Shown piece by piece: positions 9,056 through 18,214 of a stretch of DNA of 64,000 nt. The position numbers were made by a program, and so were the translations under genes. The stretch is from NCBI GenBank assembly GCA_029210625.1, contig JARGFU010000026.1, forward strand, positions 1-64,000, given 5' to 3'. Under the pieces are notes generated by a model that saw only the letters and a program-made list of their open reading frames with translations, made no database searches and was not told the origin of the DNA. This DNA is from Deltaproteobacteria bacterium. GTDB taxonomy: Bacteria > Myxococcota > Myxococcia > SLRQ01. Position 1 is the first letter of the stretch. The number at the start of each line of letters is the position of its first letter.

Positions 9056-10259
9056 CGTCGACCCCCAGGGTCGGGGGGGTGTCGGTCTGCACGGTGGAGT
9101 TGATGTCCACCGCGCCGGTGGTGTTCTGCACCACCACGCCGTAGCGGCCCGCGCCGGGGTCGACGATGGCGGTGCCCACCACGATGCCGGCCCCGCCCTG
9201 GTCCACCAGGACCTGGGCGCGGTCGTTGCTCGAGAGCGCGGCCTCGGCGCCGAGGTTCACCTCGGCGGTGCCGCGCAGGAGCGCGATCCCGTCGCCCACC
9301 TGGGAGACGTTGCCGCCCCCCTCCGGCCAGGGCACCGGCCGGGTGTCCCGCACGATGCAGGTGCCCACCACGATGCCGACCGTGTCCACCGAGCCGATGC
9401 CCGCCTTCGCGTTGCTGGCGATGGTGGAGGTCGCGCCGTCGACGTAGAGGGAGGGGACGCCGATGCTCCCGCGCAGGCCCTGGACCCAGACGCCCGGGCC
9501 GTCGTTCTCGCTCACCTCGACGTCGAGGAGCTCGGCGGTGGTCTCGGCGCCGTCGGCCAGGAGGCCCATGCCGCCGTTGCCGATGATGCGATCGCCGTTG
9601 CCCTCGAGGCGGCCACCGCGGGTGACCAGGGCGCCGTAGCCCTCGATGGCGCTGCTGTCGACGTTGTCCTCGAGCAGGACCCCCGAGGTCGCGACGAGGA
9701 TGCCGTCGGCCCACAGGCCCACCTGGCTGCCGTGGAGGCGGCTGTCGACGACCTCCACCACGGCCTCCGGCGAGCAGCCCGCGGCGGGGCAGCCCAGGTA
9801 GACCGCGATGTCACCGGGGGCGGTGACCGAGAGGTTCTCCAGGCTCGCCGGGCCCTCGCGCACGTCGATGCCCTGCCCGCCGGTGGCGACGATCTCGAGG
9901 CCCACCACCCGGGAGAGGGCGCCGCCCTCGACCTGCAGCACGGGGTCGTCGGTGCCCTCGGCCTGCAGGAGGGGGAGCTTGTCCTCGCCGGCGATGAGGG
10001 TGACCCCGGCGGGCAGCTTGAAGTGGCCCTCGTAGGTGCCGTTGCCGAGGACCACGCAGTCGCCGGGCTTGGCGGCCTCGAGGGCGCGGGAGAGGGCGCT
10101 CGAGCCGCCGGCGGAGTGGACCTCGGCGCACTCGGTGCCCTCGGGCACCTCGGGGGAGCCGCAGCTCGCCCCCAGCGAGAGCAGGGGCAGGAGCAGGAGG
10201 GCGAGCTGGCCGGCGAGCGCGGAGGAGCGCGGGGATCGAAGGTCGTGGTGTGGGCGCAT
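9033..10259 (-). CDS. Beta-helix surface lipoprotein 1 (short type)
   Basis: 408 residues. Signal peptide with lipobox LGASC (Cys33). Like the other short member it lacks the cysteine-rich repeats and starts the helix at GDCVVLGNGTYEGHFKLPAG. Start ATG 10259 has AGGAG upstream. It is first of the five lipoprotein genes and follows the cyclase/AAA regulator by 40 bases. The short-long pairing (1+2 and 4+5) suggests an ancestral pair was duplicated. Role unknown; surface scaffold, adhesin or carbohydrate binding are the usual options for this fold. Confidence 0.83.
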   Translation of the reverse strand: MRPHHDLRSPRSSALAGQLALLLLPLLSLGASCGSPEVPEGTECAEVHSAGGSSALSRALEAAKPGDCVVLGNGTYEGHFKLPAGVTLIAGEDKLPLLQAEGTDDPVLQVEGGALSRVVGLEIVATGGQGIDVREGPASLENLSVTAPGDIAVYLGCPAAGCSPEAVVEVVDSRLHGSQVGLWADGILVATSGVLLEDNVDSSAIEGYGALVTRGGRLEGNGDRIIGNGGMGLLADGAETTAELLDVEVSENDGPGVWVQGLRGSIGVPSLYVDGATSTIASNAKAGIGSVDTVGIVVGTCIVRDTRPVPWPEGGGNVSQVGDGIALLRGTAEVNLGAEAALSSNDRAQVLVDQGGAGIVVGTAIVDPGAGRYGVVVQNTTGAVDINSTVQTDTPPTLGVDDGTQATP

Positions 10260-10299
10260 GGGGCAGGTCTCCTCTTTCTCGAGAGTCCTTGCCTCCCAC

Positions 10300-13200
10300 C
10301 TAGGCGGCGGGATGGTCTGTGCTGCCGATCACGTCGGCGGTGAGTAGCTCGGCGAAGCGGGTCTGGAGGAGCTCGGTCTCCTCCGGTGCGACGTTCTGGA
10401 GGCGCTCGGCGGCGGCGAGGGCCTCCTCGAGGGCCGCCCGGGCCTCCCTCAGGTCCTCGGTGCGGTCCCGCGCCCGGCGCTTGCAGTCCAGGGCGGCGAC
10501 CAGGGCCCGGCGGGCGGCGACCTCGTAGACGGGCTGGCCCATGGCCTCGGCCTCGGCGAGGGACTCGCGGGCCTGGGTCTCGGCCTCCGCCCACTCGCCC
10601 CGCTCGGAGAGGAGCTCGGCCATGCAGGAGCCGGCGTCGGCGATGACGTCCCGGCGCTGCCCGGCGCGCGCCAGCTTCAGGGCCGCGCGGATCTCCTCGA
10701 GGGCCTGGCTCTTGCGCCCGAGCTCCATCATGGCCTGGCCCCGGTTGCCCCGGGCCACCGACTCCAGCGCCGTGTCGCCAGCGCGCCGGGCGCTGTGCAT
10801 CGCGCCCTCGAAGTGCTCGAGGGCGCCCTCGAAGTCCTGGAAGAGGAAGGAGATCGCGCCGAGGTTGATCCGCGCCAGGAGGGTGACCCGGGAGAGGCCG
10901 AGCCCCTCGCTCTCCTCGATGGACTGCTCGAAGAGGGGGGTGGCCGCCTTCCACTCGCCCTTGCGCATGTGGAGGATGCCCCGGGCGTTGGCGAGGTGCG
11001 CGGCGGCCGCCCGCCAGGCCTCGGAGCCGCGCTGCGCGCGCGAGGGCACCAGGGAGGCCGCCTCGACCAGGCAGGCCTCGCTGGCCTCGTGATCGCCGGC
11101 GTTGCCGTGGAGGAAGCCCTTCTCGGCCAGCAGCCGCACCCGCAGGATCAGATCCTCGAAGCTCTCCAGGCGGGCGAGCGCGCTCTCGAGGGAGGTGAGG
11201 GCCTCGGCCGAGCGGCCGTCGTCCTTCTGGATCAGGCCTCGCTCGAACTCGATCCAGGCGAGCTGCTGCTCGCGCAGCTCGTCCGGCAGGACCCGGCAGT
11301 CCTCGGCGGCGGTCGCGAGGGTCGAGAGGGCGTCCTCGACCTCGCCGATGCGCGCGAGGCCCTGGGTCAGCTCGCGCTGCACGGCGACGCGCTCCTCGAT
11401 CTCGACCTCGGCGGGCCAGAGCTCGAGGCTGCGGCGGTAGAGCTCCACCGCCGAGTCGTTGGCGTAGATCGCGGCGGCGCGGCGGGCGGCGTAGGTCAGG
11501 GGCCAGCGCGCCTCCTGGGGGCGCCCGCCGGCGATGGCGTGGGAGGCCAGCAGGAGGTGGCCGTCCTCCCAGACCTCGCCCTGGGCGCGCATCCAGGTGG
11601 CGGTGCCCAGGTGCACCGAGCGGCGCACGCCGGCGGGGAGGCTGGAGAGCGCGGTGTCCCGCAGGGCGCTGCTCTTGAAGACGTACTCCTCGTCGCCGGG
11701 CACCTGCGAGCGGCTGCGGCGATCGATGATCCGCTGGTGGCAGAGGCTCTCGAGGCTCTGGGGCACCTGCTGCTGCACGGCGAGGGGCACCAGCGCCCGC
11801 ACGGCCCCCGCCCAGAAGGTCCGCCCGACCACCGCGGCCCGCTTGAGGACCTCCTTCTCCTCGGGCGGCAGGCTGTCGAGCCGCGCCTGGAGGACGCCCT
11901 GCACCGTCTCGGGGAGGGCGTCGGGGCGATAGAGCGAGGCGTCCCAGGTGCCGCGGCCCGTGGCGTCGCGCACGATCACCCGCTGATCGTGCAGCATCCG
12001 CACCAGCTCCCGGGCGTAGCCCGGGTTGCCCTCGGCCCGCTCGGCGAGGGAGATCGCCGCCTCCTCCGGCACGTTGTCCACGGTGGTGAGCAGCTCGTGC
12101 ACCAGCGCCACCATGCTCTCCTGGGGCAGCGGCCCCAGGAGGATGCGCTCGCAGCTCGCCCGGTTCTCCAGGTAGCCCGGCCGCTGCTCGTCGAGGCGCG
12201 GCTCGCTGGAGAGCACGCCGAGGAGCGAGCTGCGCTCGAGGCGATCGAAGAGGCGCGGCAGCGCGTCGAGGCTCGCCGGATCCGCCCGCTGCAGGTCGGA
12301 GAGGAGGAGCACCACCGGGCGCCGCCGCGTCAGCGAGCGCAGCCAGAGCGCGAAGGCGTCGACCACCTCGTCGAGGTTCGAGTAGCTGGCGTTGGACTCG
12401 AAGCGGGCGTCGACGTCGTGCAGGCCGGCCAGGTCGGCCAGCAGGTGGTAGACGCTGGCGCTGGCCTCGGCCCCGAGCTGATCCTCCAGCCGGCGGATCA
12501 GCTGCTGGCGGGCCTCCCCGGGGTTGGCCGTGGGGGGCACCAGGTGCCAGCTGCGCAGGAGCCCCGCGAGGATCACCAGGGGGCTGACCGTGTCGGGGAG
12601 CCAGCGCCGCCCGCTGGCCTCGAGGAGGAGGGGCTTGCGCAGGTCGCTCTTGAAGCTGCGCCAGAGGCGGCGCAGGACCAGCTCCTTGCCGAGGCCCGCC
12701 TCGCCCACCAGCCGGACGATCCGGGCCCTCCCCTGCTGGACCACCAGCTCGAAGGAGGTCTGGATGGTCTCGAGCTCCAGCTCCCGCATCATCGGCGCGT
12801 GGAGCATCCAGTTGGTGGCCTCGCGCTCCTCGTCCTCGGTGCGGCGCCGGGTGATGCGGGTCAGGGCGACCGGCTCGGGGATGCCCTTGAGGGGGATGGG
12901 CTCGCGGGTCTCTCCCAGGAAGCGGCCGGCCACCCGCCGCCAGGTCGCCGGGCCCACCAGCACCTCGCCCGGCGAGGCGGCGGTCTCGATCCGGCTGGCG
13001 AGGTTCACGGCCGTGCCCAGGACGTCGGGGCGGCGATCGGCGCCCTCGCCGACCGTGCCCACCATCACCAGGCCGGTGTTGATGCCGATGCGCAGGGAGA
13101 TGTCACCGCCGAAGCGATCGCGGATCTCGCCGCGCACCTCCTCGATCCGCCCGGCCATGGCCATGCCGGCCTCGACGGCCCGGCTCGCGTCGTCGCGGTG

Positions 13201-13620
13201 GCTCTGGGGGACGCCGAAGACGGCCATCAGGGCGTCGCCGATGTACTTCACCACCGTCCCGCCCCGCGCCTCGACCTCCCGGGCCAGGGGGCTCATGCAG
13301 GTGTTGGCCAGCTCCCAGACCAGGTCGGGCTCCAGGGTCGAGGAGAGCGCGGTGAAGCCCGCCAGATCGGCGAAGAGGATCGTGGCGATCTTCCGCTCGT
13401 CGCTCCAGCGGGCGCCCGGGGAGCCGGCCGCCGGCGAGACCTCGAAGTCGGTGGGCTTGCCGCAGCGGAAGCAGTAGTGGTCGGTGGACTTGAGGCCGGC
13501 GTGGCAGTGGTGGCAGGAGGGGAGACCGGTGCCCGCGCCGCAGGCCGAGCAGAAGCGGGCCTCGGGGTGGAGCTGTTCTCGACAGGCGCGGCAGAAGCGC
13601 TGTGGTTGCAGGGTCGTGAT
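10300..13620 (-). CDS. Zinc-ribbon / class III cyclase / AAA / TPR signalling protein
   Basis: About 1106 residues. Order: two zinc ribbons (Cys10/13/24/27 and Cys36/39/50/53), a class III nucleotide cyclase domain about 75-250 with both metal aspartates (FADLAGFT, Asp85; YIGDA, Asp129), an AAA/STAND-type ATPase from about 300, then TPR-like helices to the end. The P-loop reads GEAGLGKE: the usual final Ser/Thr is Glu. No ATG, GTG or TTG exists between the upstream in-frame region and the first zinc ribbon; a strong GGAGG stands four bases before an ATC (13620) and thirteen before a CTG (13611). The start is therefore non-canonical and uncertain. It follows cheB by 74 bases and precedes the lipoproteins, so it may link chemosensing to their output. 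Confidence 0.85.
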   Translation of the reverse strand: MTTLQPQRFCRACREQLHPEARFCSACGAGTGLPSCHHCHAGLKSTDHYCFRCGKPTDFEVSPAAGSPGARWSDERKIATILFADLAGFTALSSTLEPDLVWELANTCMSPLAREVEARGGTVVKYIGDALMAVFGVPQSHRDDASRAVEAGMAMAGRIEEVRGEIRDRFGGDISLRIGINTGLVMVGTVGEGADRRPDVLGTAVNLASRIETAASPGEVLVGPATWRRVAGRFLGETREPIPLKGIPEPVALTRITRRRTEDEEREATNWMLHAPMMRELELETIQTSFELVVQQGRARIVRLVGEAGLGKELVLRRLWRSFKSDLRKPLLLEASGRRWLPDTVSPLVILAGLLRSWHLVPPTANPGEARQQLIRRLEDQLGAEASASVYHLLADLAGLHDVDARFESNASYSNLDEVVDAFALWLRSLTRRRPVVLLLSDLQRADPASLDALPRLFDRLERSSLLGVLSSEPRLDEQRPGYLENRASCERILLGPLPQESMVALVHELLTTVDNVPEEAAISLAERAEGNPGYARELVRMLHDQRVIVRDATGRGTWDASLYRPDALPETVQGVLQARLDSLPPEEKEVLKRAAVVGRTFWAGAVRALVPLAVQQQVPQSLESLCHQRIIDRRSRSQVPGDEEYVFKSSALRDTALSSLPAGVRRSVHLGTATWMRAQGEVWEDGHLLLASHAIAGGRPQEARWPLTYAARRAAAIYANDSAVELYRRSLELWPAEVEIEERVAVQRELTQGLARIGEVEDALSTLATAAEDCRVLPDELREQQLAWIEFERGLIQKDDGRSAEALTSLESALARLESFEDLILRVRLLAEKGFLHGNAGDHEASEACLVEAASLVPSRAQRGSEAWRAAAAHLANARGILHMRKGEWKAATPLFEQSIEESEGLGLSRVTLLARINLGAISFLFQDFEGALEHFEGAMHSARRAGDTALESVARGNRGQAMMELGRKSQALEEIRAALKLARAGQRRDVIADAGSCMAELLSERGEWAEAETQARESLAEAEAMGQPVYEVAARRALVAALDCKRRARDRTEDLREARAALEEALAAAERLQNVAPEETELLQTRFAELLTADVIGSTDHPAA

Positions 13621-13694
13621 GTCCCCTCCGAAAGAGAGGATTCTACCCGATCCTCGCCGCCCGGGCCTCTTCTCGACCCGGGCGCGCTTTGAAC

Positions 13695-14759
13695 CTAGGT
13701 CTCGAAATTCAAGGGCGGCAGCAGCCACTCGGCCAGGGTGAGGCCGATTTCGGCGGGGGAGAGGAGGGCCTCGGCGGCGCCCAGCTCGGCGGCGGCCAGG
13801 GGCATCCCGAAGACCGCGCAGCTCTTCTCGTCCTGGGCCAGGGTGCGGGCGCCGGACTGGCGCAGGGCCAAAAGTCCGTCCGCGCCGTCGCGCCCCATGC
13901 CGGTGAGCAGCACCGCGAAGCGCTGCATCCCGGTGAGACCGGTCAGGCTGCGGAAGAGGCGGTCGATGGAGGGGGCCGCGCCCGTGCCCTGCGCCCGCTC
14001 GAGGCGGAAGATCCCCTCGGGCAGGAGGGTGGTGTGGTGGTTGGCCGGGGCGACGTGGATCATCCCGCGCTCGAGGGGGTGGCCGGCCTGGGCCAGCTTC
14101 ACCTGCCGGCCGGTGGTGTTGGCCAGCCAGTGGGCGAAGGCCTCCGAGTAGTCGTGGGGCATGTGCTGGGCGATGATCACCGGCGCGGGCACCGGGGAGG
14201 CCAGGGCTCCGAGGAGCTCGAGGAGGGCCACCGGGGCGCCGGTCGAGCCGCCGATGGCCACCACCCGGGGCAGGCTCTGCCCGGTGACCTCCGGGCGCAG
14301 CGGGCCGGAGGGCCGGGGGTAGTCCGGGCGCCGCCGCCCGGAGGTCGGCTCCTCCTCGGGGGGCGGGGCCGCGCGCTTGCGCGCGTGACGGATGGTGCGG
14401 ATGCTCGCCATCAGCCGGATCGACTCGAGGATCTTCTCCCGCCCGCGGTGCCCCTCGACCCACTCCAGGGCGCCGCAGGAGAGGGCCCTCATCCCCAGCC
14501 GCGAGTCGGTGCAGACGGCGACGATGGGGAGGGAGGCCTCCGCCCGGATCTCGGTGATCAGGCGGCAGGCCAGCTCGGTGTTCACCGCCACCACGATGAT
14601 CCGGGGGTCCCGCCGCTCGACCATCCGCAGGATGGAGGCGACGTCGTGGCCGGTGCCCACCACCGCCACCTCCGGGCACTGGCCCAGCTCGGTGGAGAGG
14701 GCCTCGACGGCCGCCGGATCCCTGCCGACGACCAGGAGGTCGAGGGCCGCTCCGATCAT
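13695..14759 (-). CDS. cheB: CheB-type methylesterase with degenerate receiver
   Basis: 354 residues. The C-terminal half (about 160-354) is a complete CheB methylesterase: catalytic Ser172 in GGSTG, His199 in AQHM, Asp291 in GMGRDGADG. It would demethylate or deamidate receptor glutamates or glutamines. The N-terminal receiver fold is retained but its phosphorylation chemistry is gone: the acidic pair is Gly12-Arg13, the acceptor aspartate position is Ala58 (IIVVAVN), and the conserved lysine is not apparent. Activity must therefore be controlled otherwise, or be constitutive. Its start overlaps the cheA stop by four bases (ATGA). Confidence 0.92.
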   Translation of the reverse strand: MIGAALDLLVVGRDPAAVEALSTELGQCPEVAVVGTGHDVASILRMVERRDPRIIVVAVNTELACRLITEIRAEASLPIVAVCTDSRLGMRALSCGALEWVEGHRGREKILESIRLMASIRTIRHARKRAAPPPEEEPTSGRRRPDYPRPSGPLRPEVTGQSLPRVVAIGGSTGAPVALLELLGALASPVPAPVIIAQHMPHDYSEAFAHWLANTTGRQVKLAQAGHPLERGMIHVAPANHHTTLLPEGIFRLERAQGTGAAPSIDRLFRSLTGLTGMQRFAVLLTGMGRDGADGLLALRQSGARTLAQDEKSCAVFGMPLAAAELGAAEALLSPAEIGLTLAEWLLPPLNFET

Positions 14760-16966
14760 TCAGCGTCTCCGAGCAGCTCGGCGATGGTCTGGAGCAGCTG
14801 GGTCTGATCGAAGCGGCTCTTGACGATGTAGGCGTCGGCGCCGGCCTTCCGGCCGCGCTCCTCGTCCTCCTCGGAGCCCAGGGAGGTCACCAGGATCAGG
14901 GGCTTCTTGCCCAGCTCCGGGTCCGCCCGGATCTTCCGCGCCAGGCCGATGCCGTCGAGGACCGGCATCTCGACGTCCGAGACCACCAGGTCGTAGTTGC
15001 CGGCCTTGAGGGCCTCGAAGGCCTGGGAGCCGTCGCTGGCGGTCTGCACCAGGTAGCCGTGGCTCTCCAGGACGTGCCGCTCGAGGGTGCGGGTGGTGAT
15101 CGAGTCGTCCACCACCAGGATCGCGCGCCGGACGCGGGCCGCCTTCGGCTTGGCCGCCCGGATCCCGGCCTGGTCGATGTCGAAGATCTCCACCGGGTTG
15201 AGCACCGGCACCACCTGCCCCTCCTCGCCGATGGTCGCGCCGAGGACGCCCCGGACCTTCCGGTAGGGCGGCCCGAGGGCGCGCACGACCATCTCGTCGT
15301 CGCCGAGGATGCGATCCACGAGGACGGCGACGCGGCCGCGGGGCGTGACGATCACCACCGCGTGGCTGCGCTCGTCGCCGCCCTCGCCCTGGCTCTCCAC
15401 GCCCTGGAGGCGGTGGACCAGCGCCGAGCGGCCGCCGATCTCCACGCAGGGGCGGCCGTCGAGGGTGAAGATGCTCTCGGGGTCGACCCGGGAGGTGGAC
15501 TCGACGCCGGCGACCGGCAGGGCGTAGACCCTGCCCCCGGCCGTCACCCGCAGGACGTTGGTCGTCAGCAGGCTCGCCGGGAGCGAGAGGAGGAAGCGGG
15601 TGCCCTTGGGCTCCCGGGCCTCGATGGAGAGGCTGCCGCCCTCCCTCTCCATCGCGGTGCGCACCACGTCGAGGCCGACCCCGCGACCGGAGACCTGGGT
15701 GACCTTCCGGGCGGTGGAGAAGCCGGGGCTGCAGGCCAGCTCGAAGATCTGGCCCTGCGAGAGCCCGGCGAGCTCCTCCTCGGTGACCAGCCCCCGCTCG
15801 AGGGCCTTCCGGGAGATGGCCTCGACGTCCATGCCCGCGCCGTCGTCCTCGACCACCACGGTGATGCGGTCGGCGCCGGTCTCGAGGCGCAGGAGGACGG
15901 TCCCGGTGGGATCCTCGCCCTGGGCGGTGCGCGCCTCCGGCAGCTCGATGCCGTGATCCACCGAGTTGCGCAGCATGTGCATCAGGGGCGGCTTGAGCAG
16001 CTCGAGGTGCCGGCGATCCAGGCCGGCCTCGGCGCCCTCGACCTCGAGGCGGACCTGCTTGCCCGTGGCCTCGCAGGCCTCCCGCAGGGTCAGGCGCAGG
16101 GAGGTCTCGAGGGACTGGAAGGGCACCAGCCGCATCCGCCGGAACTGATCCTCCAGGTCGGTGAGGGCCAGGTCCGTCCGGCGGCTGGACTCGCGGCCGT
16201 GCCGGTACTGCAGCTCCAGCTCCTCCCCGAGCTCCCGCAGGGCGTCGATCTCCTCGGGGCCGAGCCGGCCCTCGCTGGCGCGATCCGCCAGGCGCTGGGA
16301 GAGGAGCGCCAGCTCCTCCAGGCGGTCGATGTCCCGCCGGCCCTGCACCCGCAGCATCGCGAGGGCGGCGACCGGAGAGAGCACCTGCTCGAGGGCCGTG
16401 CTCTTGACCCGGATGAAGCCGCCGGAGGCGCCGCCGCTCGCCGCCGCCGGACCCGCCTCCTCTCCCGGGGCGTCGTCGGCGGAGGAGGCCGGGGTCTTCT
16501 TCGTGCCGCGCAGGACCCGCTTGCGCTTCTTGCCCGCGGGCTCCGGCGCGGGCTCCGGCTCCGGCTCGGGTTCGGGTTCGGGGGCGGCCTCCACCTCCAG
16601 CCCGAGGCGGCGCTGGAGCTCGGCGGGCGGGTCGCCCGGCTCCTCGAGGGACTCGAGCAGCCAGTGCACGGCGGCGAAGAGGTCGTCGACGATCTGCCGG
16701 GGCACCGGATCGCCGTCGGCGACGGTGGCCAGGCGATCCTCGGCGGCGTGGGCGATCTTCCCCAGCGACGCGAAGCCGACGCTGTTGGCGGCGCCCTTCA
16801 CGTTGTGGAGCTTGCGCTTGAGGTTCACCCGGTGCTCGGTCTCCGAGACCGGATCACCCGAGGCGCCGAGCTGCTCGAGGCCGGCCGCGACGTCCTCGAG
16901 GTGCTCCTTCGCCTCGTCCCGGAAGATCGCGAGGATCTCCGGGGGCAGCTGCATGCGACGCGCCAT
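14756..16966 (-). CDS. cheA: CheA histidine kinase fused to a C-terminal receiver
   Basis: 736 residues. An Hpt domain comes first, with phospho-accepting His54 in LHNVKGAANSVGF. A flexible Glu-Pro-rich linker follows (about 128-145), then the dimerisation domain (about 185-285), the HATPase (N-box around Asn334, DDGAG near 374-378, GRGVGLDVV at 428-436), a CheW-like regulatory domain (about 468-600), and a receiver (about 614-736) with acceptor Asp664 in SDVEMP. No separate CheY-binding P2 is obvious. The attached receiver may be the main output or a phosphate sink. It starts three bases after the CheW-MCP gene stop and overlaps cheB. Confidence 0.95.
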   Translation of the reverse strand: MARRMQLPPEILAIFRDEAKEHLEDVAAGLEQLGASGDPVSETEHRVNLKRKLHNVKGAANSVGFASLGKIAHAAEDRLATVADGDPVPRQIVDDLFAAVHWLLESLEEPGDPPAELQRRLGLEVEAAPEPEPEPEPEPAPEPAGKKRKRVLRGTKKTPASSADDAPGEEAGPAAASGGASGGFIRVKSTALEQVLSPVAALAMLRVQGRRDIDRLEELALLSQRLADRASEGRLGPEEIDALRELGEELELQYRHGRESSRRTDLALTDLEDQFRRMRLVPFQSLETSLRLTLREACEATGKQVRLEVEGAEAGLDRRHLELLKPPLMHMLRNSVDHGIELPEARTAQGEDPTGTVLLRLETGADRITVVVEDDGAGMDVEAISRKALERGLVTEEELAGLSQGQIFELACSPGFSTARKVTQVSGRGVGLDVVRTAMEREGGSLSIEAREPKGTRFLLSLPASLLTTNVLRVTAGGRVYALPVAGVESTSRVDPESIFTLDGRPCVEIGGRSALVHRLQGVESQGEGGDERSHAVVIVTPRGRVAVLVDRILGDDEMVVRALGPPYRKVRGVLGATIGEEGQVVPVLNPVEIFDIDQAGIRAAKPKAARVRRAILVVDDSITTRTLERHVLESHGYLVQTASDGSQAFEALKAGNYDLVVSDVEMPVLDGIGLARKIRADPELGKKPLILVTSLGSEEDEERGRKAGADAYIVKSRFDQTQLLQTIAELLGDAE

Positions 16967-16969
16967 TCG

Positions 16970-18214
16970 CTAGACCGTGTGGCGGGCGACGAGCTTCGAG
17001 AGCGTCCCGGCGAGGTTGTCGAGCTCCCGGGCGGCGCCCTCGGTGCTCCGGGTGGCCTCCTCGGTGTCGCGGGTGGCCTGGCGGATGCTGCGCATGGCCT
17101 CGGAGACCTGATCGATGCCGAGGGCCTGCTGGCGGGAGAGGGCGGCGATCTGCCGCGCCGACTGGATCGACTCCTCGATGATGTTGGCGAGCTGCTGCAG
17201 GGTGTCGCCGGTGCGGTGGGCGAGCTTCACGCCGGCGTCGGCCTTCTTGGCGCCCTCCTCGGTGACCATCACCGCGTTGTTGGTGGCGGCCTGCACGTCG
17301 CCGACGATGGCGCGCACCTGCCGCGTGGCCTGCTTGGACTGCTCGGCCAGGTTGCGCACCTCGGAGGCGACCACCGCGAAGCCGCGGCCCCGCTCGCCGG
17401 CCTTGGCCGCCTCGATCGAGGCGTTGATGGCCAGCAGGTTCGACTGCTCGGCCAGCTCGCTGACCGACGCGACGATCTCGCCGATCTTCTGGTTCTTCTC
17501 GGAGAGGGAGAGGATGTTCCGGGCGATGGACTGCACCTGATCGCGCAGCTCGCGCATCCCCTCCAGGGTGGACTCGACGGCGCCCATGCCCTCGTCGAAG
17601 GAGCCCTGGGCGGCCTCGGTGGTGCCGATGACCGACTGGGCCCGCTCGGCGGCCTGCTCGGCGGTCTGCCGGACCTCCTCGACGGTGGTGGTGATCTCGG
17701 CCACCGCGGCGGCCTGCTCCGAGGCGCCGGTGGCCTGCTGGGTGGCGGTGGTCAGGAGGTTGCCGCCGGCGGTGCCCAGGTCCTTGGTGGCCTGCTGGAT
17801 CTCCCGCGAGAGGCGGTGGAGGCTCTCGGCGGTGATGTCGAGCTGGCGGCCCAGGGCGATCACGGCGTCGCCCTCTCCGGCGAGGATGACGGCGGTGATC
17901 TCCTTCGAGCGCCCGCCGAGGGCCCGCGCCAGATCGATCACCGTGAGGATCTGCCCCTCGACGTAGGTCAGGCCCGCGGCCAGGGGCGGCGCGTTCGGCA
18001 GGGGGGTCAGGTCGGAGACCGCCACCACCCGGTCGATCTCGGTGAGGCCCACCGCGCAGCGCAGCTCGCCCACCCGCACCACCAGCACCTCGTCCTCCTC
18101 GACCAGGGCGGCCTCGGGATCGCTGCGGCGGGCGAGCACCTCGGCGCGATCGCGCAGCAGGGCCTCGAGCTCCTCGGGGCCGAGGCGCTCCTCGGGGCCG
18201 GGTCGATGGTTCAT
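16970..18214 (-). CDS. Soluble CheW-MCP fusion chemoreceptor
   Basis: 414 residues with no transmembrane segment. Residues about 42-135 match a CheW-like domain ([38 protein letters not shown]). Residues about 140-410 are a methyl-accepting signalling coiled coil with the canonical tip ([35 protein letters not shown]). There is no PAS, HAMP or other sensory domain. A CheW domain in place of a sensor would tether this cytoplasmic receptor into the array through coupling rings. It lies between cheR and cheA at one- to three-base spacing. Confidence 0.9.
   Translation of the reverse strand: MNHRPGPEERLGPEELEALLRDRAEVLARRSDPEAALVEEDEVLVVRVGELRCAVGLTEIDRVVAVSDLTPLPNAPPLAAGLTYVEGQILTVIDLARALGGRSKEITAVILAGEGDAVIALGRQLDITAESLHRLSREIQQATKDLGTAGGNLLTTATQQATGASEQAAAVAEITTTVEEVRQTAEQAAERAQSVIGTTEAAQGSFDEGMGAVESTLEGMRELRDQVQSIARNILSLSEKNQKIGEIVASVSELAEQSNLLAINASIEAAKAGERGRGFAVVASEVRNLAEQSKQATRQVRAIVGDVQAATNNAVMVTEEGAKKADAGVKLAHRTGDTLQQLANIIEESIQSARQIAALSRQQALGIDQVSEAMRSIRQATRDTEEATRSTEGAARELDNLAGTLSKLVARHTV

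Noticed and set aside
4343-9103. Very long plus-strand open frame opposite the lipoprotein genes
   Set aside because: It is the antisense shadow of GC-rich codon usage; the composition is Gly/Ala/Arg/Asp-biased with no domain, while the minus strand has signal peptides and paralogy.
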